From NCBI GenBank assembly GCA_947044405.1, contig CAMRHE010000157.1, forward strand, positions 3,176,501 through 3,240,500: a stretch of 64,000 bases of DNA, given 5' to 3'. Position numbers and translations under genes: made by a program. Shown one piece after another: positions 11,951 to 22,649 of this stretch. Numbering within the stretch: position 1 is the first letter of the stretch; each line of letters begins with the position of its first letter. The DNA is from Leptodactylus fallax (taxonomy: Eukaryota > Chordata > Amphibia > Anura > Leptodactylidae). The notes below the pieces were generated by a model. It searched no databases. It was not told the DNA's origin and was given only the letters and a program-made list of their open reading frames with translations.

Positions 11951-13310
11951 TTAATAATAATAATAATGATAATAATAATAATAATAATAATACATTTTAT
12001 TTATATAGCGCCAACATATTCCGCAGCATTGTACAATTTGTAGGGTTCAAGTACAGATAAAAAAGATAGATTACAAAGAAATAGTCAATTCACACACTGG
12101 GACTGAGGGCCCTGCTCGCAAGTGCTTACAATCTATGAGGTAGAGGGGGTGACACAAGAGGTAGCAGGGGCGGCATCGGAGATAGCATTGCTTGTACAAT
12201 GGTCAGACAATTTTGTAATAGAGATTACTGTCATTACACATATATAAAGCTGTATGAGTCGTCACCAGTCGTGTCCTTTAACGTGCAGATGGTGCCTGGA
12301 CATATAAAGTTAGTCTGATACGGCATCATATCCTGTGGGGTAATGTGGGAGCGTGAACAGAGGAGGGGACGTTTTAGGGAATCTAACTACGGAACGGTTT
12401 ACATGAGTTGTGATAAGCCTGTCTGAAAAGATATGTCTTTAGTTTGCACTTGAAGCTGTAGAAATTGGGGTTTAATCTGATAGTCCAGGAAAGAGCATTC
12501 CAGAGAAGTGGTGCAACTCGGGAGAAGTCTTGTATACGAGCGTGGGAGGTTATAATAATAGAGGATGTTAGTCTTAGGTCATTGAGTGAACGAAGAGGAT
12601 GATAGACAGAGGGAGGGAGGAAATGTAGGGAGGTGCAGCATTATGGAGAGCCTTGTGGATGAGGGTGATAAGTTTATATTGTATTCTGCATTGAATAGGC
12701 AGCCAATGTAGTGACTGACAGACCAGAGGCATCGCTGTAGCATCTAGACTGATAGATGAGCCTGGCCGCCGCATTCAGAATAGATTGTAGAGGGGAGAGT
12801 TTAGTAAGGGGAAGACCGATTAGTAAGGAGTTACATTAGTCAAGGCAAGAGTGAATCAGGGCGACAATAAGTGTCTTTAGTATATCTGTGGTAAGGAAAG
12901 GGAGGATTCTAGAGATATTTTTGAGGTAGAGATGACATGAGCAAGCTAGTGATTGGATATGGGGGTGAAGGAAAGGTCTGAGTCAAACATAACCCCGAGG
13001 CAGCGGACATACTGCCTAGGAGATATGGTAAGGCCGGAGACTGCAATGGAGATATCAGGGACAGATCTATTAGATAGTGGAAACAGCAGTAGTTCAGTCT
13101 TTGAGAGATTCAGATAGAGCGAAGACATGATATTTGAGACAGCAGAGACAGTCACTGGTGTTCTGTATAAGCGCAGGGGTGATGTCACGGGATGACGTAT
13201 ATAATTGGGTGTCATCAGCATAAAGATGGTACCGGAAGCCAAATCTGTTGATGGTTTGTCCAATGGGGGCCGTGTAGAGGGAGAAGAGCAGGTTTTCTGG
13301 GACTAAGATA
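11951..13310 (-). mobile_element. L2-like LINE, 5'-truncated
   Basis: On the minus strand the reverse-transcriptase end lies at 13263-12574. It is followed by a 3' untranslated region and a tail GGCGCTATATAAATAAA that runs into an (ATT)n repeat at 11951-11992. This tail and terminal microsatellite are typical of L2/CR1-clade LINEs. A shorter copy of the same tail occurs at 49885-50035. No target duplication was found. Confidence 0.75.
12574..13263 (-). pseudogene. L2-like reverse transcriptase, C-terminal part
   Basis: Only the C-terminal half of the LINE ORF2 protein remains. From the start of the fragment it shows the segment [17 protein letters not shown], then YVRCLGVMFDSDLSF, both typical of the region downstream of the catalytic YxDD box. 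Later, in other frames, come a QSLARSCHLYLKNISRI-like stretch, DCNSLL-type residues, and finally SLHWLPIQCRIQYKL with HKALHNAAPPYISSL. Two clean blocks (13263-12946 and 12774-12574) are separated by stops and frameshifts. The endonuclease and catalytic palm are absent, so it is dead. The family is clear, but the exact clade (L2 against CR1 or Rex1) is not. Confidence 0.78.
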
Positions 13311-13680
13311 TTGATGATCTAGACTTAGGATAGGTCATTTATAGTAGATCAATGGGGGTCTGACATCAACTACTCAGGGGGCAGAAGCGCTCTAGTGAGT
13401 TCCACTTCTGCTTCACATGCCAGTGAAATTAAGCTCATCAGTCACATGGCCTGTTTGCAGCTCAGTCCCATTCAAGCGATTAGGGCTGAGCTGCAATACA
13501 AAGCACAGTTACAGTAAATTGGGCTTGGTATGCAGTTCAGAAGCCACAGTGCGCGCGCGTCTGAATGCTGCAGCCTCTTCAGCTGAATGGTGAGGGTCTC
13601 AGGTGTCAGACCCCCACTGATGTAATAATGATGAGCTATCCTAAAGATAGATTATCAATATCATAACCTTGCAAGAGTCC
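13311..13680. repeat. Dispersed hairpin-type repeat
   Basis: The left part (GACTTAGGATAGGTCAT) and the right part (GAGCTATCCTAAAGATAG) are inverted relatives. The same wording (CCTATCCTTAGGACAGGTC) occurs in the TTAA element at 61666. The ends are too worn to place exactly. Confidence 0.45.
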
Positions 13681-13993
13681 TAAAAATAAATCTTTATAAA
13701 GATGTTGCAATATAAAATACTTCAGTAGGTCAAGCACACCACAAAGTCACATTACATAGTGTGACAGGACCAGGGGCAAACTGGTAGAAGGAGTATACAT
13801 TTCTCCAAGGTTCTTGTCATATTCCTTCTAAAAGCACCTGGGAAAGGTGTGTTCCTTGCTGGAGGGTTTTATCTAAACCCTGGTAAAAGGTCTGGCTGCC
13901 CGGAGTAGGCAGAGCTGGGTGTGGCTCTACTCCATCCAGCCACTTCAGATTTTGGGATGACTGGGGGTTTATTCCTTGTTTCCTGAAGTGTGC

Positions 13994-14003
13994 GTATATA
14001 AGG
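13994..14003 (+). promoter_or_regulatory. TATA box of the solo LTR
   Basis: GTATATAAGG lies about 235 bp into the LTR and about 200 bp before AATAAA, the normal U3-R spacing for an LTR promoter. Confidence 0.6.
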
Positions 14004-14193
14004 GCAGACAGCACACAGGTATTTGGCTCTCTCTGCTCCTGGGAAACCACTGAGAGTTAAACTGCTGTATTTTGGGTTTAGAGAGCTGTGCAGTAGGCCC
14101 AGCTCTCTCTAGTTAGATTTGTGTATTGTAGGTACTGGCCGGACGGCTAGGATTTTATTTTGTATTTTATTGTTTTGTTTTCCTTAAACCACT

Positions 14194-14199
14194 AATAAA
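14194..14199 (+). terminator. Polyadenylation signal of the solo LTR
   Basis: AATAAA lies downstream of the TATA box within the LTR, in the position expected for the R/U5 boundary region. Confidence 0.6.
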
Positions 14200-14313
14200 A
14201 CTGGTTGCGGCTAGTTACACCATACTTGGCTGGACCAGACTCTAATTGCTGTGCCAAAAAGTGCTCGTCTATCTGAGGAGACGACGATCCCTGAGCTAAT
14301 CCAGTTACAATAG

Positions 14314-14713
14314 TTACATAGTATGGCTGAAAAAAAAATACATATGTCCATCAAATTCAACCAGAGGATGGGAAATGTCATGACAGTCTATACATTTCCA
14401 TAAACATCAATGCTACTTTGCTCTATAAAGAAATCTAAGCCTTTTTTGAAGCTGTGACTGCTGTGACCAGCTCCTGGGGTAGGCTATTCCACAGATTCAC
14501 AGTCCTTACAGTAAAGAAACCTTGTCAGGTCTTGAGATTAAACCTTTCTTTCTCCAAACAGAGGGAGCGCGGCTTGTTTTGTGAGGGGATTTTACATGGA
14601 GCAGCTTTTCATCACATTTCTTGCATGGACTACTGTATTTATATATTTATACAGGTTTATCATATCTCCTCTTAACTGCCTCTGCTCCAGACTAAACAGA
14701 TTTAACTCCCTTA
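14314..14713 (-). pseudogene. CR1-like LINE, C-terminus of ORF2 and 3' tail
   Basis: The minus strand carries the end of a CR1-like ORF2. It shows SLEQRQLRGDMINLYKYI, then FGERKV and KDCESVE, the usual tail after the reverse transcriptase, then a short 3' tail (TTGATGGACATATGTAT). It contains several stops. The same LINE copy continues upstream (on its own strand) at 15080-15190 and 22650-22870. Confidence 0.75.
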
Positions 14714-15076
14714 GGCTAAGGCCTCACGTAGCGGGCTGCAGTGAAAAAGCGCTGCGGGAAAAAACACGGTGAAAACACATTGTGGTATTTCCCGCAGCAC
14801 TTTTCACAGAGTTTTTCTCTGCAGACTTTCTGCTTCAGTTATACCTATATGGAAACTGCCAGCTTTTCTGTAGGCATAATTGACATGCTGCGATTTCCAA
14901 AAATGCAACAGTTTTGGAAATTGCAGAATTTCCGCTGTAATTATTTTTCTGCAATGTGTGGATGGGCTTTTCTAGAATCCCTTCCACTTTGCAGTGACTG
15001 TAAAACTCAGCGGTTTTTGCCACGGCGTTTCCGCCGAGGCCAAACTGCAGCGTTTTCGAAACGTGGGGCCCCAGCC
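14714..15076. mobile_element. Long hairpin MITE inserted in CR1
   Basis: The 363-bp inverted-repeat element has ends GGCTAAGGCCTCACGT and, inverted, GGCTGGGGCCCCACGT. A perfect TTA duplication lies at 14711-14713 and 15077-15079. Removing it rejoins the CR1 sequence. It is a variant of the 11406-11739 type. Confidence 0.85.
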
Positions 15077-15079
15077 TTA

Positions 15080-15190
15080 ATCTCTCATCATAACCAGGGC
15101 CCTCCATTGAACCTTTTCCAACTCTAGGACATCCTTTCTATGAACCGGTGCCCAGACCTGAACTGCATATTCCAGATGGGACCGCACCAA
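15080..15190 (-). pseudogene. CR1-like reverse transcriptase, middle fragment
   Basis: The minus strand reads VRSHLEYAVQVWAPVHRKD, then a LELEKVQ stretch, without interruption. This is the hallmark block near the C-terminus of CR1-clade reverse transcriptases. On its own strand it is preceded by 22870-22650 and followed by 14713-14314. The LTR retrotransposon and the hairpin MITE inserted on either side of it. Confidence 0.85.
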
Positions 15191-16163
15191 TGGGCACCCA
15201 GAGCGGCATGGCGGGCGAGGGGATCTCTGTGCATTGTATTATTTCCGTGCTCAAGCCGTGGACATAGCAGGGGGCGGCCACACAACACAGCGCCACCTAG
15301 GAGCCTCACACAGCAACACCTCCCTGGTGAATAGTACCAAATGTCCAATGGGGGCCTGGGAAAGGGGAGGAGTCAGCGATCACTGGGCCCCATGGAACAC
15401 CCCGCAGGAAGGCCGCGGGAGGGAGAAGTGTGGAGGTAGGAGGAGGGGTGAGGAGATAAGTGTGATGTCCGGAAGAAAGCAGGAGTTAGGCAGGAATCCA
15501 AGCCAGCGGCCCAGGAAGGTGGAGAGCGACATACCCAGCATTCAGAAGATCCTGTCCCCGCTGCCTAGCCATCGCCTGAAGGAGCAAGCATCATTATCTT
15601 GTCAGCTGAGACTGTGGGGAACATTCTGGAACACGGCCCAAGCCAGTATCACAGGACCAGGGGCCAAGGCCAGACCTGGGAATATCCGCACCCGACTATG
15701 CACCCCGAAACTCTGAGCTATCAGGACCACAAACGGAGTGGGGATATTGTGTGCTAGTATCATGGTGGGCATCCCCATGAGCCAAATAGGGCCAGACGCA
15801 CCCAGGGCGAACACTGAAGATAAGGGGCGGAAACCTTTCATCAAGTCACCCGCACCCCAGGACTTGCTGGCACAGGCGACCCCGTTGTTGTATTGAAGAA
15901 ACGTTTAAGCATTGGCCCCACACCCATGGAAGTAAAAGCAACACAACCGCGGCGACCGCACGACAACATCAGGGCGCCCCAACACCACCAGTCGGACAGA
16001 TAGGGGAAGCGCCGGGGAACAATCACCACCAACATTTGGCAGCCCCCCATCACCGGACCAGTGGGGAACGGGGCAGCACCAGCGCGCGCCCCGGCCCAGA
16101 GACCGGACAAGCGGCTGTGCACCCCGCAATCCCAACGCAGCGTACCTCCATCTGGTCACCGCA
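15191..16163 (+). repeat. 5' LTR, T-depleted copy
   Basis: It aligns along its whole length with the 3' LTR (21540-22649) but is 137 bp shorter. In the first 60 bases of the 3' LTR I count 22 T; the matching stretch here keeps 14. Examples: CCTGTGAAG in the 3' LTR is CCGGAAG here, and TGTGGCATCC is TGGGCACCC. Some T are deleted and some replaced by the neighbouring base. The apparent GC-richness follows from this. Confidence 0.88.
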
Positions 16164-19100
16164 AGAAAACGGCGCACGCAGGTACGGGGTGGCCATTGAG
16201 AAAGTCGCCACGAAAAGTGGCCAAATTGTCCCAGGCACGGCTATTGTGGACTTTGCTAAGATCAAGTTTATTCCCTGAGAGGCGCCACAAAGAGGGGGAG
16301 CCCTAACCCCGAAGTAAGCCCAAAGACTGTCCTCTCAGGGACAGCCCGGAAGAGTAAACGCCAGGACGTGCGGCACAGCTGTGGAACGCCCACAAGGGAA
16401 CGACGCAAAGTGGGGAGATTTAGCACTGCCCATGAGGCCGGGACCCAGCCGCCATCTTAGGAGAGCCCAGAAGCGGGAAGCCCAGCGCACCCACAAGAAA
16501 GTGAAGGCGACGGCCGGGAGACCCCGGGGAACGCCCGCGGCACCGCGATCCGGCCACGCGCAGTGCGCAGGAGACGGCCCCCGTCCGTCCAGTCCCCCGG
16601 CCCCGCGAGGTTCCGGACAGTGCCGGGGGAGGCCACCATTAAAGAGGGGGGCACAGCAGCCGCACACAGGACCGTAAAGCACAGCATTCTTAAAGGGCGC
16701 ATTCCAAGGAGCCCATCCCGCCAGCAAGCAGTTGAGTTTCTAAAGAGACGGCGACCAATTTCAGTCATACCGTGTAGCCCATTTGGGGGGGGGGGATGAG
16801 TATTATCCCCCCGCAACAGACTCTGGCGCTGACCTGTGTGTATAATGGGACCTGAAGCCTTCGCGAAGGGAAGAGTGGGAACATATATGAAATATATCAG
16901 TGCCTCCACCCAGGATAGAGCCTCTGTATTACAGGGAGGATCTCTTCCTGGGACTTACCCATGAAGTACAGTTAGTAGCCTTAACAAGGATCACTGTACT
17001 AATCTCACAGTCTGAAGAATACATACAGATACCACATAAGGTTATAACAGTAGCTTTACAAGAATCAACAGGGTAATAATACATACATAAAATATACTCA
17101 GAACACAGCAATACTACAACAACCAGCAAGTCCTCAACCGTCTTAGGTTATATACCCGGGTATATATATAAATATATAGCAAGAGTCCAGTGCACAATAC
17201 CTCCAGGCAACAGAAGAGATGCAGGGGCCCCTGTGGATGACTGTGGATCCTCGGATTCTTCCAGGAGATGACAGACAGCCGATCAGGAGATGATGATGAT
17301 GATGGTGAGATTCTTCACAGGCAGCAAACAGGGCGACGGTGACGGCAGTAGATGCAGGCCTGACTACCCTAACACTGAGTCCTTAACCTGCCAGCTAAAC
17401 TACTAGTGCCACCGGGCCTCTAACTAGCAGTCCAAGCCAACCACACGCCAACAAATAAAAGGATCCCAACACGGTACAGCTAGGTCCGTGAGTATATAGG
17501 GGGAACACAACCAACATATACGTGAAGTAAAGAGGAACAAGTGGCCAGACCCCCAGACACAACATGTCGTCCAGCAGCCCACACCCCCCCAGCAGCTCCC
17601 TCACAGGTCGACTCACGTATTTACAAAACAAAATGCACAAATGCCGGGCCGAACCAAACGCAGGGCAAAGAAGCCAGATACATTATATACTAGTAGAAAG
17701 GCAGTCCCACACGCAAACAACAGACGAGCAAAGTGACATGGCCACGTTCTAGTGACCAGCAGTGCCCAGAGCAGCCACCATTCTCCAGCCAACCCCCACC
17801 ACGTGCACAAAGGGGGAACAGGGACGAGAAGAGGTCCCCAGTCACCCAAAAGAAACAGAAGATCCACAGCCAAGAGCAAACAAAAAGAACCAAGACAAAC
17901 CAGGGAACGACGCGACTCGAGGTAAAGAGAGACGACAACACGGGAGACCCGACACACCCCAAGAGGCGCAGAGGGGGAAGGGACCACGGAAAAGGGACCA
18001 AAAACACCCAAGAAGGACACACACAGAGCAGCGAAAAACAAAAGAAACAAGAAAGAAAGAGCAGCCCACGACCCCAACAAGCAGCCCAGTGTCGCCACAC
18101 CCGGGACCCACCCAAAAGAAAAGAGACAGAGAGACCCGAGTGGACAGACCGAAAAGAACGGAGACAACCAGCATCGCCAGACAAGTCCAACACCACAGCA
18201 CAGAGTGTAGAAACCCAGAGCCAAGACACAAAGGACACAGCAAGACAAAAAGAAAGAAAGGCAGCACGCGAGAAAACAAACCACAGACAGACAAACAACC
18301 AAGCAGCAAAGGGAAGGAAAGAACACAAAGAAAAGCAGAAGGACAGCCAACACAGCAGGGAGGAACCCACACAGATGGAAAAAAAAAGCAGAGAGAGGAG
18401 AAGCAGTGTAAAAGGCAGAAGAGCAGCGAGAAGGGGAGCCACCCTCTCACAGCCAAAGAGAACAAGCGGGCCAGACAAGCCAGCACAAGTCGCCAACAAA
18501 CAAGGGAAAAGTCGGAAAGAACGAGAACCCACACAAAAAAAGGGGGCCAAAAAAAGACACGAGGCCAAACCAACAGGAGAGCCAACACGCCGCAGCCCAC
18601 AGCCAAGACGTGTCCCGAGAACGCGAGCGGAACCCAAAGTCACCCCACACGGAGCACCAGAAGAACTCTGGATCAAAAGACAAAGAACAAGAAAAAGCGA
18701 AAAAGTGAAGAACCCAAACACACAAGGGGCGAAGCAACGTACCAACAGGAAGAAACACAGACGAAGACCACGACCAACAAATCGCAAGACCACCACAAAA
18801 GAGACCGCAAACACAAACAAAAAAAACAAAGAAAAAGAACACAGAGTCAAAAAAAAGGAACCCAGAAAAAACCAACAACGAGAAAAAGAACCAAGGAACC
18901 AACGACAGCACCGTCGACCACAAAAAAAGTCCCAAAAGGAAAAGACGAGACCCAACCAACAAAGTACCAGGGCAGAAGCCAACATAAGGCAAGAGGGCCC
19001 CATGAGAATCCAGAGTGTGCTACTGTACACGATGATGTATCCGGACAACCAAGAACACGCACAGGAAAAAAACAGCACGGCAAAGGGAAGCCCTCCAAGT

Positions 19101-19980
19101 GACGGAAACCCAAGCACACGCAGGGAGCCAAAGGCGTCCAACACAAAAGATCACAGTCAAAGAAGACAACACTAAAAAGTAAGCTCGATCGAGGTACACG
19201 GCGTTCATACCACACCGCCCAAGAGCAGCCGAAGAGTGTGCGGGCCAAGAAAACACAAGAAAGCGAGAGACAGCGCGCAAGAGGAAGCCCAAGCGCAAAG
19301 CACAGAACCACCAAAGCACGACAAGAGCCACGCGACACAGAGAAGTCACAAGTGGGAGGGTCCAGGCAGGACAACAAAAAGCAAGCCAAGAGTCGAGAGG
19401 TGAGAAGAAGAAGAAAAGTAAACAACGCGTCGTGACAGAGAAGTTTAAAGACACGCGCCACACCCTTTACGTGACACAGATAACAATCCCGCAGACACAG
19501 AGCCCAACAAGCCTCAAGACTCGAATACAAGTTCTCTTCAAGTATCGCAGTAAGTCCAACGCAAACACAGAGAAGAACACAAAAAAAGAGGGGAGAGCCA
19601 CCATCACAACAAGGCCAAAGGTGCTAGGTGTCCCTAAGAAGAGAATCTCTGAAAAAGGAATCCCAAGCCACAAAACGTCCAAAAGAGAGCAGAGAGGAGA
19701 AGCAGATTCCTTCTTACAAAGAAACAACGAAAAAAGAGTGGAATAAAAGCACAGAGAAGCCTGCCAACGAGGCCTTCTACAGAAACACCGATCCCAAAAA
19801 GCCACAGACGACAAAAGGAGCAAGAAACACGACAGACAGACGGCACAAAAAAAGACAGAGAAGGAGGACAGAGAGTGGGCCGAAGGCGAGTACACCAAGA
19901 AGAAGAGATCAGAAGCCCCCTACACCAAAAGACCAAAACGGGAAATGCTCTGACCAGAAGTGGGCCACACGTCGGCACAG
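16164..19980 (+). pseudogene. Internal region (expected gag and most of pol), unreadable
   Basis: This interval sits where gag, protease, reverse transcriptase and RNase H should lie. No motif of those proteins can be read. T is nearly absent in the core (7 T in the 240 bases 18001-18240), while an island at about 16800-17560 has near 18% T. The length of about 3.8 kb is shorter than usual for this part of a Ty3/gypsy element, which fits loss of roughly a quarter of the bases. The open frames of 446-484 codons at 17690-19175, in several frames on both strands, arise because stop codons need T. They are not genes. Confidence 0.6.
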
Positions 19981-19989
19981 CACGCTCTG

Positions 19990-20725
19990 ACAATGGTGGA
20001 TCATTACTCCAAGTTCCTTGTCATCGTGCCTGTCAGAGATCTTACAGCAAGAACTACAGACCTCTACGCAGAGTTTGTCCGCCAACGGTTGTCGAGCATA
20101 TCCCACACGACGGAACCCAAGTCGGAGCTGTGTCAGTTCCAAACCAAAATGAACCACAGCGTATCACCCCAAGGGAAGGTATGTGGAGAAGGCAAACAAG
20201 GACACGCATGAAGAACAGCCGATACACGGGAGTCCTGAGCGTATCAAGGACTGGCCTATATTTACAACAACACACCCCAAACATCTACGGGATACGCACC
20301 ATTTTATCTAATGTTTGGCAGACAAGGTCAACTTCCTTCAGACTTAACCCTTGGTGTAAAGGTCCCTGACATCATCAATCCACTACCCATAACAGACTGG
20401 GTTGTTGAACACCGGACGTATGGAGGAAGCTAAAGAGATAGTTGAAACGCGCATGGATGAGTTGTAGGAGACAACAGGAGGATTACAACCGTCACGCCCA
20501 TGAGCGCCCCAAAGTTGCACCGTGTATGGTTAAGGAATAACCATCGGAATGTGAAATTGGATCCATTCTGGGAGAAAGAACCATACAGTGTCATCTCCAT
20601 ACCATATCCTGAATCGACGTGTATGAGATCTCTAAACCTGGGAGACAGCCCCAAGTAGTACACCGAAACCGTCTGAAGCTGTGCCTTAAAGAAGGACACC
20701 CACAGAGGGCCCCCACTAGACAACG
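19990..20725 (+). pseudogene. Ty3/gypsy-type integrase, broken
   Basis: Integrase inserts the retrotransposon DNA copy into the chromosome. Readable pieces in shifting plus-strand frames are LTMVDHYSKFLVIVPV with the first catalytic Asp (about 19990-20040), then FVRQR (about 20078). A GYAPFYLMFGRQGQLPSDL-like block follows (about 20290-20345), and then KLDPFWEKEPYSVISIPYPE near 20550-20615 with RNRLKLCLKEG (about 20668-20700), the C-terminal module that binds DNA. Frameshifts separate each piece, mostly where a T seems to be missing. The second Asp and the Glu cannot be placed with confidence. The order and spacing match the end of a gypsy pol gene. Confidence 0.75.
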
Positions 20726-21524
20726 AGTACAGAGATCTGTCACCTTCTGAAGTGAAAGAGAGACCCCCAACGTTAACTGAGCTTATGTGGGCGCCTAAAC
20801 TACTACCATTTAGCTGTTATCCACCAATTGCTCTAGTGCAAGAGAACCCTCGACAGATGATTTAATTGATTTCAGTGACTCTGTTCCTGATTCAAATCTC
20901 GTCCACAGGCGTTCTGAGCGACCACAAAAGGCATACCTCCAACACGCTATAGTGATGCCATGGCTGTCCTTGAGTAAAAGAGGTTAACTGTCTCTGCTTC
21001 TGTATATATGTTATTCCTGCTCTGATTACATTAATGTTTTTCCTGTGTGTATATACAGTATATATATAAATCTGCCATGTAATATAGTATTTACATTTAT
21101 AGCAACAATCCATCCATAGTCTGGCTCACCGAGCCAAGGAAGTTCTGTTACCCCATGCGGTATGGACATTCGTGCTAGAGTGCCCACTCTTCTTTACAGA
21201 AAGGACTGTTTATTGTTTCTCAGAGAGACTCTCATGATAATGGACACCACGAAATTGTGCCAGAGAGCCTCTGGACCCATTTGTACTACTGTTGTTTCTA
21301 TATGGACTGTCTGATGGACCGCCAAAAGGTTCCATAAGTCTGAGTTTAATTATCTCTCCGTTACCCTCAGACTTCTCAGGACATCCAGGACTATGCCGGG
21401 AGGTCTTACCTCAAGTTTCTAAGTATTATATTTTTCTAAACTGTTAGTGACATTTGCACTTTATTCGTATTTATTAACGTTATGTTACATTTCTCACCTT
21501 CACCCCAGCCCGTCGGATCCTCAG
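20726..21524 (+). other. 3' internal region of the LTR element, non-coding
   Basis: Between integrase and the 3' LTR the base composition returns to normal and no conserved frame is seen. I find no envelope-like protein. Confidence 0.5.
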
Positions 21525-21539
21525 TGAAAGAGGGGAGTA
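21525..21539 (+). promoter_or_regulatory. Polypurine tract
   Basis: The purine-rich run GTGAAAGAGGGGAGTA lies immediately before the TG that starts the 3' LTR. This is the position of the plus-strand priming site. Confidence 0.8.
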
Positions 21540-22649
21540 TGTGGCATCCAGAGCTGGCTATGCTGCTGAGGGTGATCTCTGTGCATTGTATTATTTCCTG
21601 TTGCTTCAAGCCTGTGTGACATAGCAGGGGGTCTGAGTCTCACACAACACAGGCCACCTAGTGAGCCTCACACATGCATTACACCTCCCATAGGATTGAA
21701 TAGTAACCAAATGTCCAATGGGAGGACAGTGGTAAAAGGGGAGGAGTCAGCTGATCACTGGGTCCCCATGGTAACACCCCTGCAGGAAGGTCCTGCGTGT
21801 GAGGAGTTAGAAGTGTGGAGTGTTAGGAGGAGGAGGTGAGGAGATAAGTGTGATGTCCTGTGAAGAAAGCAGTGAGTTTAGTGCAGGAATCTCAAGTCCT
21901 AGACAGGCCCAGGAAGGTTGGAGAGCTGACATACTCCAGCTATTCAGAAGATCCTGTCCCCTGTCTGCCTAGCCATCGCCCTGAAGGAAGTCAAGCATCA
22001 TTATCTTGTCAGCATGAGACTGTGGAGAGAACATTCTGGAACACGTGCTCCATAGCAAGCATCACAGGATCCAGGGGCCAAGGCCAGACCTGTGGAATAT
22101 CCTGCCACCCTGACTATTGCACCCCGAAACTCTGAGCTATCAGGACCACATAACGTGAGTGGGGAATATTGTGTGCTAGTATCATGGTGGGCATCCTCCT
22201 ATGAGCCAAATAGGAGCCCAGACGCACCTCAGGGCTGTAACACTGAAGTATAAGGGGCTAGGAACACCTTTCATCAAGTCTACCCTGCACCCCAGGACTT
22301 TGCTGTGTCACCAGGCGTACCCCGTTGTTTTGTATTGAAGAAACTGTTTAAGCATTTGTGCCTCCACACCCATGGAAGTAAAAGTTCAACTTTACAACCG
22401 TTTCTGTGTCTGACTCTGCACCGACAACATCAGGGCGCCCCAAACACCACCAGTCGGCACAGTATAGGGGAAGCGCCCCGGGGGAACAATCACCACCAAC
22501 ATTTGTGCAGCCCCCTCATCACCGGTACCAGTGGTGGTAACGTGGGACAGCACCAGCGCTGCGCCCTCGTGCCCAGAGACCGTGACAAGTCTGTGCTGTT
22601 TGCACCCCGCAATCCCAACTGCAGCGTTACCTTCCATCTGGTCACCGCA
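21540..22649 (+). repeat. 3' LTR, intact copy (1110 bp)
   Basis: It starts TGTGGCATCC after the polypurine tract and ends CACCGCA, where similarity with the 5' LTR stops. CR1 sequence follows at once. Base composition is normal. It is the reference against which the T loss in the 5' LTR can be measured. Confidence 0.9.

Larger units (their letters stand above)
13760..14309 (+). mobile_element. Solo LTR (550 bp)
   Basis: The element starts TGTGACAGGACC and ends CCAGTTACA, the TG...CA of an LTR. A perfect 4-bp duplication ATAG lies at 13756-13759 and 14310-14313. A TATA box (GTATATAAGG, from 13994) and a polyadenylation signal AATAAA (14194-14199) lie in the expected order. No internal region or second LTR is present, so this is the product of LTR-LTR recombination. 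It lies at the 3' edge of the CR1-like LINE that follows. Confidence 0.85.
15191..22649 (+). mobile_element. Ty3/gypsy-type LTR retrotransposon, 5' two-thirds T-depleted
   Basis: Two direct repeats (15191-16163 and 21540-22649) bound an internal region. That region ends with integrase-like coding sequence and a polypurine tract on the plus strand. The element interrupts a CR1 copy. The bases after the 3' LTR are CAAT. The bases before the 5' LTR read ACCAA followed by TGGG, which fits a 4-bp CAAT duplication if the T at the junction is missing. From the first base of the 5' LTR the plus strand is poor in T; the 3' LTR is normal. Family assignment rests on the integrase part only. Confidence 0.85.

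Noticed and set aside
15234..16909. Several 80-160-codon frames in GC-rich sequence, suggesting a CpG-island promoter or exons
   Set aside because: The region is the 5' LTR and leader of a retrotransposon. The GC-richness is a result of T loss, as comparison with the 3' LTR shows.
17690..19144. A 484-codon minus-strand frame and 446-480-codon plus-strand frames that look like large proteins
   Set aside because: They overlap on both strands, have highly skewed residues and no motif. They exist because T, needed for every stop on either strand, is missing.
20726..21524. Possible envelope gene between integrase and 3' LTR
   Set aside because: No open frame of useful length, no signal peptide and no membrane-anchor pattern.
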